A stretch of 35,356 nucleotides of DNA from contig MFQY01000002.1 of NCBI GenBank assembly GCA_001783185.1, positions 1-35,356 on the forward strand, read 5' to 3'. A model generated the notes under the pieces. That model saw only the letters and a program-made list of their open reading frames with translations, was not told where the DNA came from and ran no database searches. This DNA is from Candidatus Magasanikbacteria bacterium RIFOXYC2_FULL_40_16. GTDB lineage: Bacteria > Patescibacteriota > Patescibacteriia > Magasanikbacterales > UBA922. Every line of letters begins with the position of its first letter. The first letter of the stretch is position 1. The translations under genes were made by a program, and so were the position numbers. Positions 1-6,066 of the stretch are shown here, one piece after another.

Positions 1-93
1 CTGGCGCGCACCATCGCGGACTTAAACGCCAAAGATAAGATTGAAACTCCGCACATCGCCGAAGCGCTTCAATACCGGATGAAGACGGAGTAA
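1..93 (+). CDS. ComM/YifB-like Mg-chelatase-family ATPase, C-terminal end (partial)
   Basis: The first 30 codons read LARTIADLNAKDKIETPHIA and then EALQYR before a TAA stop. This is the typical C-terminus of the Mg-chelatase-like ComM/YifB AAA+ proteins, where a helical lid ends in IADL...I...HI.EA.QYR. ComM promotes branch migration during natural transformation in other bacteria. Only the tail is visible, so the ATPase motifs lie outside the window. The TAA stop abuts a perfect 16-bp inverted repeat (94-133) of the palindromic family described below. The family call is fairly secure from the tail alone; the exact function is not. Confidence 0.8.
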   Translation: MARTIADLNAKDKIETPHIAEALQYRMKTE

Positions 94-133
94 ATCCAGC
101 ACCACCCCGTTGTACAGCGGGGTGGTGCTGGAT
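94..133 (+). repeat. Palindromic element copy A (ATCCAGCACC family, short form)
   Basis: Perfect 16-bp arms starting ATCCAGCACC and ending GGTGCTGGAT, separated by 8 bases. It directly follows the ComM-like stop codon, so the family's conserved left flank TAA is here the real stop; the right flank is AAA. Its centre holds an 18-bp near-palindrome (CCCCGTTGTACAGCGGGG) that recurs at 3087-3137 (split) and 29757-29774. It may also end transcription, although no T-run follows on this strand. Confidence 0.85.
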
Positions 134-209
134 AAAAAAAGTCCGCCAGAGGTCTTGCAACATGGCGGACGAAAGCAGATAGTCTGCTCAGTTCTTGGAG
201 GGCTTACCC

Positions 210-719
210 CTAGAATTCTATCCCCTTCCCGAAAATCGGAGAGTCGCCCGACGAGGCATCCTTTTCGCCTCTGTTTTTCTGCGTCTTGGCAGGCGGTGTG
301 GGTGGGTCCTCATCTTCCCACCTCTCGCAGGGCTGAAGTTTGCCCTGACGAAGAAGGGAGTATGCCCCCCGAAGTTGATCCACATCCGGGGCGGAAGCGC
401 TAACCTCCTGACACTCCACACAGTCCCCAGGACCCTTGGATTTGACCCCTGTCTTCACCATGAGCTCTACCTCGCAATGACGGTAGAGACCCTCGGTCCG
501 AAACCCTCTGTAGATGGTCTCCCGGATCGTCACTCTCTCAACAATTTCTTGCGGGACAGAAAGATCTGGCGCCGCCGGGTCAATGATATCCCAATACAGT
601 GAGACATACGGCTTGCCGGTACGGTTGTCCAATTCTACCCCTACTCTGAGAATCCCCTGCTTCTTGAGATCCTCCAGTTTCTCTACTGCGTCAGGCCTCA
701 ACCAGATGTATATCGACAT
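210..719 (-). CDS. Orphan hypothetical protein, 169 aa
   Basis: I do not recognise a family. The ORF track starts at a GTG, but AAGGAG lies inside that extension, so I place the start at the ATG at 719 (MSIYIWLRP...). The N-terminal half alternates charged and beta-prone segments (RVGVELDNRTGKPYVSLYWD). There are two cysteines in GDCVEC near residue 105, and the last 40 residues are a charged, proline-rich, probably disordered tail. No signal peptide or membrane segment. A near-consensus promoter lies upstream (793-821). It is one of the solitary, strongly led orphan genes that recur through the window. Confidence 0.65.
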   Translation of the reverse strand: MSIYIWLRPDAVEKLEDLKKQGILRVGVELDNRTGKPYVSLYWDIIDPAAPDLSVPQEIVERVTIRETIYRGFRTEGLYRHCEVELMVKTGVKSKGPGDCVECQEVSASAPDVDQLRGAYSLLRQGKLQPCERWEDEDPPTPPAKTQKNRGEKDASSGDSPIFGKGIEF

Positions 720-792
720 GTCGTCTCCTTCCACCCTCAGGATTCCGTGGCAGTTTAATTACTACCATCGTTCCATCGTTAGTGGACTTACA

Positions 793-821
793 AAAATACC
801 ATATTGTGGTATTCTTGTCAA
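793..821 (-). promoter_or_regulatory. Promoter of the 210-719 gene
   Basis: On the minus strand, TTGACA (821-816), a 17-bp spacer and TATTTT (798-793). The next start codon is at 719. Confidence 0.7.
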
Positions 822-837
822 CATCCTGTACAACCTA

Positions 838-865
838 AAAATTCCTCCCAATCGGGAGGAATTTT
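838..865 (-). terminator. Terminator after the LysM/M23 peptidase gene
   Basis: A perfect 12-bp stem, AAAATTCCTCCC, with an AATC loop, followed by T residues on the minus strand. It lies about 30 bp past the stop of the peptidase gene. Confidence 0.8.
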
Positions 866-896
866 AACTTTAATCTATAATCTTAAATCTGCCAAC

Positions 897-2255
897 TTAC
901 CTGATATACTGCAAAGGATTCACCCGTGAACTGCCAACCCGGACTTCAAAGTGAATATGCGATCCGGTGGATCGGCCGGTTGAACCCATTTCCGCGATTG
1001 TTTGTCCCTGTACCACTTCCTCACCAACATCCACATATAATTGGCTGGCATGGCCATATAAAGTGGAAACTCCACCACCGTGGTCAATTATAACATAACA
1101 ACCATAGCCACCGTTCCAACCACATTGCGAACGGGTAACTGTCCCCGCGCGAGAAGCGTAAAGCGGAGTGCCGACCGGACCGGCAATATCAAGTCCGGTA
1201 TGACGCCAACCATAATACTGGGAAATTCTTCTGACTGTTGTCGGCCAAATATAACGGGAACCGGCCGGAGCCGTAATTGACGGCGGAGGCGCCGCGACCG
1301 AACTGTAAGACGAACTATATGAAGAGTAAACCGGAGCCGGTTTTTCCCCATTTGGAATTACCAGCATTTCTCCCACGACAATATCCGCTCCGCCCTCTTG
1401 TAATTTATTAAACTTAACCACATCTTCCGTTTTCGCGCTATAAAGACCGGCAATTTTAGAAACATTGTCCCCTGATTTAACTTTGTGTAAAACTCCATCA
1501 ACCGGCAAAATCGCCAGCTTGTCGCCGGGACGAATATAGGAACGGGAAGTCAAATTATTCGCCCACAATACTGTAAGGACATTAAGTCCATACTGTTGAG
1601 CAATTTGTCCCACCACTTCTCCGGATTGAACTGTATGATAAATAATTTCGTTTCGTTTTTGCGTGGTTGACCCGGCGCTTGGCAATTCCGACCCCGGCAA
1701 AATGCTTGGCTTATTAAGCGCGGTGCCCCCGGCGCTAATGCCAACAATATCTTGAGCCTCAGCAATTGGCTGGCTGGCGCTTATCCCCGGGGTTTCCAAA
1801 ACAACCGACCCTTCTCTCCAGCTTCTGGTTTCTCTTTGTGGCAACTGTTGCAAATCAATTTCAACTTCTTCAACGCTAAAATCCTGATCGCCCGGACCGA
1901 CCAATGTATATAATAAAGTCTCTTGACCGTGAATTTTCTCCGTGGTTTTGGTGTATAAATTACTGTGCGGAACCATAACCACCACCGCGATAACAAAAAT
2001 TACAATCTGCAAAGCCCAACGCTGTCCAAAAAAATCAATAAACCTGACTTCTTTTGATATATTAAGGTGTTTAAACAACCTCTTTTTTATAACAAAAAAC
2101 CCTTTATACAACAAAAAGCCTATTGTCCGGCTATAAAGCGTGTAAACCTTGCTCAATAACTTGATTGACTTAAACAAAACAACCACAAGAGCGCGTTTTA
2201 CATAAATCAAACCGCGTAAAAAATATAACAAAGCCTTTAGTCCGATTCTTTTCAT
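897..2255 (-). CDS. LysM-domain M23 family metallopeptidase (peptidoglycan endopeptidase)
   Basis: Predicted zinc endopeptidase that cuts peptidoglycan cross-links at the cell surface. The ORF opens at 2330, but I prefer MKRIGLKALL at 2255 (452 aa), where a TATAAT-like box sits just upstream and suggests a short or absent leader. A basic N-terminus is followed by a membrane segment (WALQIVIFVIAVVVMV, about residues 80-97), then two LysM repeats: YHTVQSGEVVGQIAQQYGLN and HKVKSGDNVSKIAGLYSAKT. A Ser/Pro linker leads to the C-terminal M23 domain. The zinc and catalytic signatures are present: GWRHTGLDIAG (H and D) and SHIHFEVR (HxH). No Shine-Dalgarno is visible, as for most core genes here. The LysM repeats should hold it on the wall. 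Confidence 0.93.
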   Translation of the reverse strand: MKRIGLKALLYFLRGLIYVKRALVVVLFKSIKLLSKVYTLYSRTIGFLLYKGFFVIKKRLFKHLNISKEVRFIDFFGQRWALQIVIFVIAVVVMVPHSNLYTKTTEKIHGQETLLYTLVGPGDQDFSVEEVEIDLQQLPQRETRSWREGSVVLETPGISASQPIAEAQDIVGISAGGTALNKPSILPGSELPSAGSTTQKRNEIIYHTVQSGEVVGQIAQQYGLNVLTVLWANNLTSRSYIRPGDKLAILPVDGVLHKVKSGDNVSKIAGLYSAKTEDVVKFNKLQEGGADIVVGEMLVIPNGEKPAPVYSSYSSSYSSVAAPPPSITAPAGSRYIWPTTVRRISQYYGWRHTGLDIAGPVGTPLYASRAGTVTRSQCGWNGGYGCYVIIDHGGGVSTLYGHASQLYVDVGEEVVQGQTIAEMGSTGRSTGSHIHFEVRVGSSRVNPLQYIR

Positions 2256-2352
2256 TTGATTATATTTAAGAAAGCACCCTATGGTGCTTGTATCAGCATA
2301 CCATATTTTCCGGTTTTTTGGAAGAAGCAACCGGATTTAACCGGCCGACAAT

Positions 2353-2382
2353 AAAAAACGGCGTTGTCCAAGACAACGCCGT
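2353..2382 (-). terminator. Terminator of the 2400-2768 gene
   Basis: AACGGCGTTGTC-CAA-GACAACGCCGTT, a 12-bp perfect stem followed by TTTTTATT on the minus strand, just past the stop of the gene. Confidence 0.85.
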
Positions 2383-2399
2383 TGGTATTCCCCTCTCTT

Positions 2400-2768
2400 T
2401 CAAACAATCAGCAAATCGCTGTAAGCCTCGGTATTGCGGTCAAGGTTCCGCTCCAAAACAACTACGGGGATTTCTCCGCCATCATCGTCTATCGCGAAAA
2501 AGCAACAGTCTTCGCGCCTGACCCCGACTCGGATGATTTTCTCGTAAATAGATTTACGATAAATCCGGCAAATCCCCTCGCCCTCTTGAACGCAAACCAG
2601 GCGAAAACTCGGCCTATTGGTACGAATTTCCAGCACCCAGATTTTTCTCCAAAAAACCGTTGCCAGCAAGATGTAATTCCACCATCTGGATTTGTGTGTG
2701 TAAGGGTCCCCTTTGATAATGACACCCTCGCCCTTAACTTTCTTCAAATCAAATTTTTTCCAAAACAT
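2400..2768 (-). CDS. Orphan hypothetical protein, 122 aa
   Basis: Family not recognised. The start is the ATG at 2768 (MFWKKFDLKKV), chosen because AAGGGGAG precedes it; the longer ORF at 2813 would begin inside the promoter. The protein is basic at the N-terminus and has a hydrophobic patch (WWNYILLATVFW) too short and mixed to be a sure membrane helix. Its second half is beta-rich, with a Cys pair (DCCFF) and an acidic DDDGGE turn. It has its own promoter and terminator and so stands alone. The promoter carries an inverted repeat resembling the 30-bp palindrome at 3532-3561, so the two may share a regulator. Confidence 0.65.
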   Translation of the reverse strand: MFWKKFDLKKVKGEGVIIKGDPYTHKSRWWNYILLATVFWRKIWVLEIRTNRPSFRLVCVQEGEGICRIYRKSIYEKIIRVGVRREDCCFFAIDDDGGEIPVVVLERNLDRNTEAYSDLLIV

Positions 2769-2790
2769 TGCGTTCTCCCCTTTTTGCTTG

Positions 2791-2826
2791 TTTGTATAGT
2801 ATAGTGTATACAAATCTCGGAATTTG
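2791..2826 (-). promoter_or_regulatory. Promoter and operator-like repeat of the 2400-2768 gene
   Basis: On the minus strand GGGTTGACA is followed after 16 bp by TACACT. Over the -10 lies an inverted repeat with arms TTTGTATA (2791-2814). The half-site TTTGTATACACTA is the same as in the perfect palindrome at 3532-3561. Confidence 0.6.
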
Positions 2827-2847
2827 TCAACCCTATTGAAGTAATCC

Positions 2848-2882
2848 GTCCCGATATGAAATCGGGATAAGGTGCCCTTATA
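2848..2882 (-). repeat. Small hairpin repeat, TAAGGG-family
   Basis: Read on the minus strand: TAAGGGCACCTTATCCCGAT, then a loop and ATCGGGAC. The pattern TAAGGGnACnTTATCCC plus a CGA/TCG hairpin recurs at 3093-3127, 12889-12925, 17704-17735 and 18019-18052. A related degenerate hairpin follows at 2893-2938. Confidence 0.6.
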
Positions 2883-3086
2883 ATCCGTAAATCGTCCCGA
2901 CTAAAGTCGAGGATCCTCGATTGTTCACAATCGGGATAACTTGTAATTGAAAAGTTGGTTGGATTAACCCTGAATGAGTCTGGAGATGGCTATTCCCTTA
3001 CAATCCCATGTTGTTCCCTGTCATTGCGAACACGCAATTTTCTCCCCCTACCATGGGGAGGGAGAGGGGGTCTTCTTTTGTCATCC

Positions 3087-3137
3087 CCCCGCTGTAAGGG
3101 AACACTTACCCCGATTTTACATCGGGGTACAGCGGGG
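3087..3137. repeat. Nested palindromes: hairpin inserted in a hairpin
   Basis: The outer palindrome CCCCGCTGTA...TACAGCGGGG is split by a 31-bp hairpin unit starting AGGGAACACTTACCCCGAT and ending ATCGGGG (3097-3127). The unit is flanked on both sides by TA, which looks like a target duplication. The unsplit outer unit occurs inside element A and inside the MITE at 29694-29835. Confidence 0.7.
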
Positions 3138-3258
3138 AGGGATCTTTCAAATAACAAAATCACCCCAATTTTATAACAAAGCTATAATATTTTACGACAC
3201 AAGAATTGTGCTAAAATATATCAATATTATCAATTTATACTAAAATTTTAAGCAAAAT

Positions 3259-3274
3259 TGTTTCACGTGAAACA
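3259..3274. promoter_or_regulatory. parS: parS site (ParB binding)
   Basis: TGTTTCACGTGAAACA is a perfect 16-bp palindrome. It matches the conserved chromosomal parS consensus TGTTnCACGTGAAACA, where ParB loads to drive origin segregation. It lies about 29 kb from the dnaA-dnaN origin region, as expected for an origin-proximal site. Two weaker relatives follow within 315 bp. Confidence 0.88.
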
Positions 3275-3466
3275 ATTCACCTACCAGGTCCATGATTTTT
3301 GTGTCATCTTGAACCCTTATTCAATTTGTGTGAAAAATCCCATTTTTTCAGGAGATCCCTCGACAAGCTCGGGATGACGAAATGAAATTATCTAGTTTTT
3401 TGTTACCCCGACTAAGTCGGGACTCGCAATGACAGTCCGGTGTTCAAAAACGACAAAAATAAAAAC

Positions 3467-3482
3467 TGTTCCATATGAAACA
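3467..3482. promoter_or_regulatory. Degenerate parS-like site
   Basis: TGTTCCATATGAAACA keeps the outer parS arms, but the central CACGTG is CATATG. It may be a weak ParB site or a decayed copy. Confidence 0.5.
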
Positions 3483-3531
3483 ATTTTATAAAAACCCAAC
3501 TTTTAACCGGTTGCTAAACTGGATTTTACCT

Positions 3532-3561
3532 CTGTTTGTATACACTAGTGTATACAAACAG
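3532..3561. promoter_or_regulatory. 30-bp perfect palindrome (operator or dif-like site)
   Basis: The arm CTGTTTGTATACACT is followed directly by its exact complement, with CTAG at the centre. It lies 26 bp from the end of the Xer recombinase gene. It is AT-rich and has no T-run, so it is not a typical terminator. The half-site TTTGTATACACT recurs in the promoter at 2791-2814, which favours a repressor operator; a recombination core site is the alternative. Confidence 0.6.
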
Positions 3562-3571
3562 CTATAAATAA

Positions 3572-3587
3572 TGTTCCACATGAAACG
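3572..3587. promoter_or_regulatory. parS-like site next to the Xer stop codon
   Basis: TGTTCCACATGAAACG differs from consensus parS at one central base and the last base. It directly abuts the recombinase stop codon. Confidence 0.55.
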
Positions 3588-4514
3588 TTACTGCAACGGA
3601 CTCTTTATCCCTTTTAACCCCATATTGGTCACTTTGGTATATATTTGCGTGGTTCTAATATTGGCATGGCCCAGTAATTCCTGAATATACCTGATATCTG
3701 TGCCGTTCTCTAACAGGTGTGTAGCAAAGCTGTGTCTTAACGAGTGAAAAGAGGCGTCTTTCTTAATTCCCGCCCTATGAAGATTATTCTCAAAGATCTT
3801 TTGGGCTGATCGCAAAGATAGCGGGCCCCCGCGTTCACTGGCAAAGACAACCGAATCCCCGGTCTTATCTTTTATTGATTCCTCAAGCTCGATTTTTATC
3901 TTCTCGGGGAATACGGTAATCCGGTCCTTTTTACCTTTGGCATCCTTGATATGAAGGGTTAAATTGCCTAAATCCACATCTTTCACGCGCAAGTCAATCA
4001 CTTCGCTAACCCGCAGACCGGCGCCATAGGCAAGGGATAATAATAGTTTATGTTTCTTATTAACGGTTAACTCCAGAATCCGACCAACTTCTTCACGGGT
4101 CAAAACAACCGGAAGCTTTTTGTTTCTTTTCGCCATCCGGATATCGGCCCTCATTTTTTCTCCGGTTAGGTTGTTATAGAAGAACTTTAGGCTGTTTATA
4201 CTCAAATTAATGGTCTGGGGGGAATAATCACGCTCTTTTTTAGCTAAAATGAAGTTTTTTATACTCTCCGGGTCCATTTTTTCCAAATTTTCCTTTTTAT
4301 CCAGCACCTTCCCGGAATATCTCATGGTTTGTTGCGAGGATGAATGGATTTGATAATTTTTATTCCTATGAGGTTCAATATCTTGTAAGAAGGTGCTGGA
4401 TTTATAGTCCAAATACTCAGATATATAATGGAGGTAGGTTTTGATAGTCTTACTACTATAATTGCGGATCTTTAACTCGCGCTCGGTCGTATTTAATAAT
4501 TCTTGCTTGTTCAT
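3588..4514 (-). CDS. XerC/XerD-like tyrosine recombinase with an in-frame palindromic-element insert
   Basis: Site-specific tyrosine recombinase, 308 aa. An N-terminal SAM-like core-binding domain (about 1-130) precedes the catalytic domain. All six catalytic positions can be read: R168 (GAGLRVSE), K193 (AKGKKDR), H257 and R260 (HSLRHSFATH), H283 (LLGH) and Y292 (TTQIYTKV). The C-terminus GIKSPLQ is common in Xer/XerA-type proteins. The extra helix of integron integrases (IntI) between the K and HxxR boxes is absent. Codons 38-72 are encoded by a 103-bp palindromic element that keeps the frame and adds about 34 residues between helices of the DNA-binding domain. There is no Shine-Dalgarno; a second 103-bp copy sits in the leader. 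It may act in dimer resolution or on local repeats; which one is unknown. Confidence 0.9.
   Translation of the reverse strand: MNKQELLNTTERELKIRNYSSKTIKTYLHYISEYLDYKSSTFLQDIEPHRNKNYQIHSSSQQTMRYSGKVLDKKENLEKMDPESIKNFILAKKERDYSPQTINLSINSLKFFYNNLTGEKMRADIRMAKRNKKLPVVLTREEVGRILELTVNKKHKLLLSLAYGAGLRVSEVIDLRVKDVDLGNLTLHIKDAKGKKDRITVFPEKIKIELEESIKDKTGDSVVFASERGGPLSLRSAQKIFENNLHRAGIKKDASFHSLRHSFATHLLENGTDIRYIQELLGHANIRTTQIYTKVTNMGLKGIKSPLQ
4299..4401 (-). repeat. Palindromic element copy D, 103 bp, inside the Xer coding sequence
   Basis: Read along the gene it runs from ATCCAGCACCTTCTTAC to TCCGGGAAGGTGCTGGAT, flanked by TAA and AAA like the other copies. It aligns without gaps over 103 bp with copy B (4546-4648); identity is highest at both ends and in the TATTnAACC and AGGAA blocks. 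In the gene's frame it has no stop codon. It is comparable in principle to the Rickettsia palindromic elements that insert into protein genes. Confidence 0.9.
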
Positions 4515-4545
4515 AGGGGTATGATATAATGTATTTAATTAATAA

Positions 4546-4648
4546 ATCCAGCACCTTCCTACGGAGTATTAAACCCCACAGGAAGAATGATTTTTATGCC
4601 CATTAACCCCAGTAGTAAGCTACGGAGTATTCTGGGAAGGTGCTGGAT
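4546..4648 (+). repeat. Palindromic element copy B, 103 bp, in the Xer gene leader
   Basis: Termini ATCCAGCACCTTCCT and GGGAAGGTGCTGGAT, with two internal direct copies of CTACGGAGTATT (4559-4570 and 4620-4631). It lies 31 bp upstream of the recombinase ATG and probably fills the 5' untranslated region, because a promoter-like box ends at 4655. It is homologous over its full length to copy D. Confidence 0.9.
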
Positions 4649-4654
4649 AAAAAC

Positions 4655-4704
4655 ATTATACCATACATACGTTAAATACACCAAATAGGGGATATTTAAC
4701 GTAT
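4655..4704 (-). promoter_or_regulatory. Putative promoter and inverted-repeat operator of the Xer gene
   Basis: On the minus strand TTGGTG, 18 bp, TATAAT (ending at 4655). A perfect 12-bp inverted repeat, ATACGTTAAATA (4667-4678) and TATTTAACGTAT (4693-4704), brackets the -35 region with a 14-bp centre. It could be an autoregulatory operator or a recombinase core site. Confidence 0.5.
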
Positions 4705-4818
4705 TGTTTGCGTATAATCACTAGTTGAGCAAAATTTCGCTTCACGAAATTTTTCTCAATGGCCGGTGGGAACCGCCTGTCGGACGAAGCGAAACTTCGC
4801 CCAACAGTCGGCTATACG

Positions 4819-4872
4819 AAATTTTTCCCCTGACAAAAGTCAGAACAAAAACTATCGCATAGCCGCCGGCCA
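4819..4872 (+). repeat. 54-bp repeat, copy 1
   Basis: AAATTTTTCCCCTGAC... ending in GCCGCCGGCCA. It contains three small stems: CTGAC-AAAA-GTCAG, CTAT-CGC-ATAG and GCCG-C-CGGC. Identical to copy 2 (5600-5653); copy 3 (8499-8552) differs at two bases. All three have the same orientation and lie in gene-free gaps of the accessory region. The gap 4649-4966 otherwise holds only short inverted repeats. Confidence 0.9.
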
Positions 4873-4917
4873 GTATACGATATTGAAACATCGCATACAC
4901 GCGAACGTTCTGCAAAA

Positions 4918-4935
4918 TCGAGTTTTTTAAAGCCC
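4918..4935. repeat. Left 18-bp inverted repeat flanking the HIT-like gene
   Basis: TCGAGTTTTTTAAAGCCC here is the exact complement of 5432-5449, which overlaps the 3' end of the gene. The pair brackets the HIT-like gene. Confidence 0.7.
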
Positions 4936-4966
4936 TTAAAAAGAAAAATATCATTTATATATATTT

Positions 4967-5440
4967 ATGGCTCAAATTTATCAAACCCAAAACTTCATTG
5001 TTGAGGCCGTCGAACAACCACACATTACTCGCACTGATGGTGGCCACCTAAAGATTTACCCAAAAGAAAAGCTCGTTGATCGTACGCAACTTTCGCCCAA
5101 ACTGGCAATTGAGTTGATGCGTCTAACAATGTTGGTCGGCGAAGCAATGAAAATCGGCCTCAACAATCGCGGTATAGATGTTGGTAGGATTAACTATCAA
5201 GACAACGGAAACTGGAGCGTCTTTAAGCCCGAAGGTCCATATTTGCATATTCATTTATATGGTAGAGCGAAAAGTGCTACAATTCAAAAGTGGGGTGACG
5301 CTTGCCAGTTTCCTCACCGCGAAACAGGCTTTTATGATAAATTTGAGCCATTAAATGATGATGATATTTTAGAGATTCAAAAACAGATTGATGTTTTGTC
5401 ACAGCAAGAGAAATATCAATCTTCTGTGTGGGGGCTTTAA
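4967..5440 (+). CDS. HIT-like family protein
   Basis: 157 aa. The segment GPYLHIHLYGRA near residue 92 fits the His-x-His core of HIT-fold nucleotide hydrolases/transferases. The preceding GIDVGRINYQDNGNW and the N-terminal YPKEKLVDR also fit that fold. The third His of the classical HxHxH motif is Tyr here (HIHLY), so activity may differ from Ap4A hydrolases. The start ATG at 4967 lacks a clear Shine-Dalgarno. The gene is bracketed by an 18-bp inverted repeat and lies between copies 1 and 2 of the 54-bp repeat, like an exchangeable cassette. The fold call is moderately secure; the substrate is unknown. Confidence 0.7.
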   Translation: MAQIYQTQNFIVEAVEQPHITRTDGGHLKIYPKEKLVDRTQLSPKLAIELMRLTMLVGEAMKIGLNNRGIDVGRINYQDNGNWSVFKPEGPYLHIHLYGRAKSATIQKWGDACQFPHRETGFYDKFEPLNDDDILEIQKQIDVLSQQEKYQSSVWGL

Positions 5441-5449
5441 AAAACTCGA
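5432..5449. repeat. Right 18-bp inverted repeat flanking the HIT-like gene
   Basis: GGGCTTTAAAAAACTCGA, complement of 4918-4935. It includes the stop codon of the gene and may contribute to termination. Confidence 0.7.
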
Positions 5450-5474
5450 CTCAAGCCCTTCGGGTCGCAGAACA

Positions 5475-5599
5475 CGGTATATCTGGCTCAGAAATATGAC
5501 GCATTTAAGGTTTATTGTTTGTCATATTTCTTCGACCCATATCTATGCTCTTTCTATATTCAACTAATTTTGTAGCGAGCCTAGACATCAGATATACCG
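5475..5599. repeat. 125-bp imperfect palindrome before 54-bp repeat copy 2
   Basis: Outer arms CGGTATATCTG (5475-5485) and CAGATATACCG (5589-5599), next arms GGCTC and GAGCC, inner arms GAAATATGAC (5491-5500) and GTCATATTTC (5521-5530). It abuts copy 2 of the 54-bp repeat exactly. No coding capacity seen. Confidence 0.7.
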
Positions 5600-5653
5600 A
5601 AATTTTTCCCCTGACAAAAGTCAGAACAAAAACTATCGCATAGCCGCCGGCCA
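5600..5653 (+). repeat. 54-bp repeat, copy 2
   Basis: Identical to copy 1. The 18 bases after it (CATTATGTGAAATGCTG) also resemble those after copy 3. Confidence 0.9.
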
Positions 5654-5775
5654 TTATGTGAAATGCTGAAGGAAAAAAGGTGTCAGCACATCGCACAACA
5701 CCGAATATCTGGTTACACAGAAAAGAAAATCACAAATATTTGAAAATTTAAATTGCCCTTTTTTGAAATTTTTTT

Positions 5776-5807
5776 AAAAAAAGCCCCAGCGTAAAAATTG
5801 CTAGGGC
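5776..5807 (-). terminator. Terminator of the 5839-6012 gene
   Basis: On the minus strand GCCCTAGC, a 9-base loop, GCTGGGGC (one mismatch), then seven T. Confidence 0.8.
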
Positions 5808-5838
5808 GTAAATACTACATTGTGAATCTGGAATGGAA

Positions 5839-6012
5839 TTACGACGCTTTCACGCCTGCTCCTTGTCCAGCTACAATTTTTGTGGCCTGCTCCTCGTTAA
5901 AGCCTGCCTTCATCAGGGCGTCGTATGACTTTTTCATAAGGCGCGCCCCAATCTCAAAGAGCTCATCATTTTGTTCCATTTCCCGCATCATTTCGATCAG
6001 TTGTTCAAGCAT
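5839..6012 (-). CDS. Small orphan protein, 57 aa
   Basis: Too short for the ORF track. It begins MLEQLIEMMREMEQNDELFE and ends GFNEEQATKIVAGQGAGVKAS. It is predicted to be all helical and amphipathic, Met- and Glu-rich at the N-terminus. The C-terminal GFNEEQA...I resembles a small helix-turn-helix or UBA-like repeat, but I do not assign a family. Support for coding: AAAGGAGGAG placed before the ATG, a near-consensus promoter (6067-6095) and a terminator just after the stop. It sits alone inside nested inverted repeats. Confidence 0.7.
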   Translation of the reverse strand: MLEQLIEMMREMEQNDELFEIGARLMKKSYDALMKAGFNEEQATKIVAGQGAGVKAS

Positions 6013-6066
6013 GATACTCCTCCTTTGTGGTTGTGTTTCTCAGCTCAACAATTGGCTGGATAATAA

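Larger units (their letters stand above)
3018..3435. repeat. Segment bounded by inverted CTGTCATTGCGA copies
   Basis: CTGTCATTGCGA at 3018-3029 and its exact complement at 3424-3435 bracket 418 bp without a gene. Inside are a nested palindrome (3087-3137), a parS site (3259-3274) and hairpins with CTCGACAAGCTCGGG and CCCGACTAAGTCGGG. GTCATTGCGA-ended repeats also bound 12860-12981. It could be one mobile segment or two independent repeat insertions. Confidence 0.5.

Noticed and set aside
838-865. Member of the palindromic element family
   Set aside because: A 12-bp perfect hairpin, but without the ATCCAGCACC ends. Position and sequence fit a simple terminator.
2364-2804. Plus-strand ORF of 146 aa opposite the 2400-2768 gene
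   Set aside because: The minus-strand gene has a ribosome site, promoter and terminator; the plus-strand ORF has none.
3018-3435. CRISPR array
   Set aside because: Repeats here are inverted and irregular, with no equal spacers and no cas genes in the window.
3588-4514. Integron integrase (IntI) with an attC array
   Set aside because: The recombinase lacks the IntI-specific insertion, and the repeats lack GTTRRRY/RYYYAAC ends in attC order. The single GTTAAAT/ATTTAAC pair at 4671-4700 is in the opposite order. Only a cassette-like layout is claimed.
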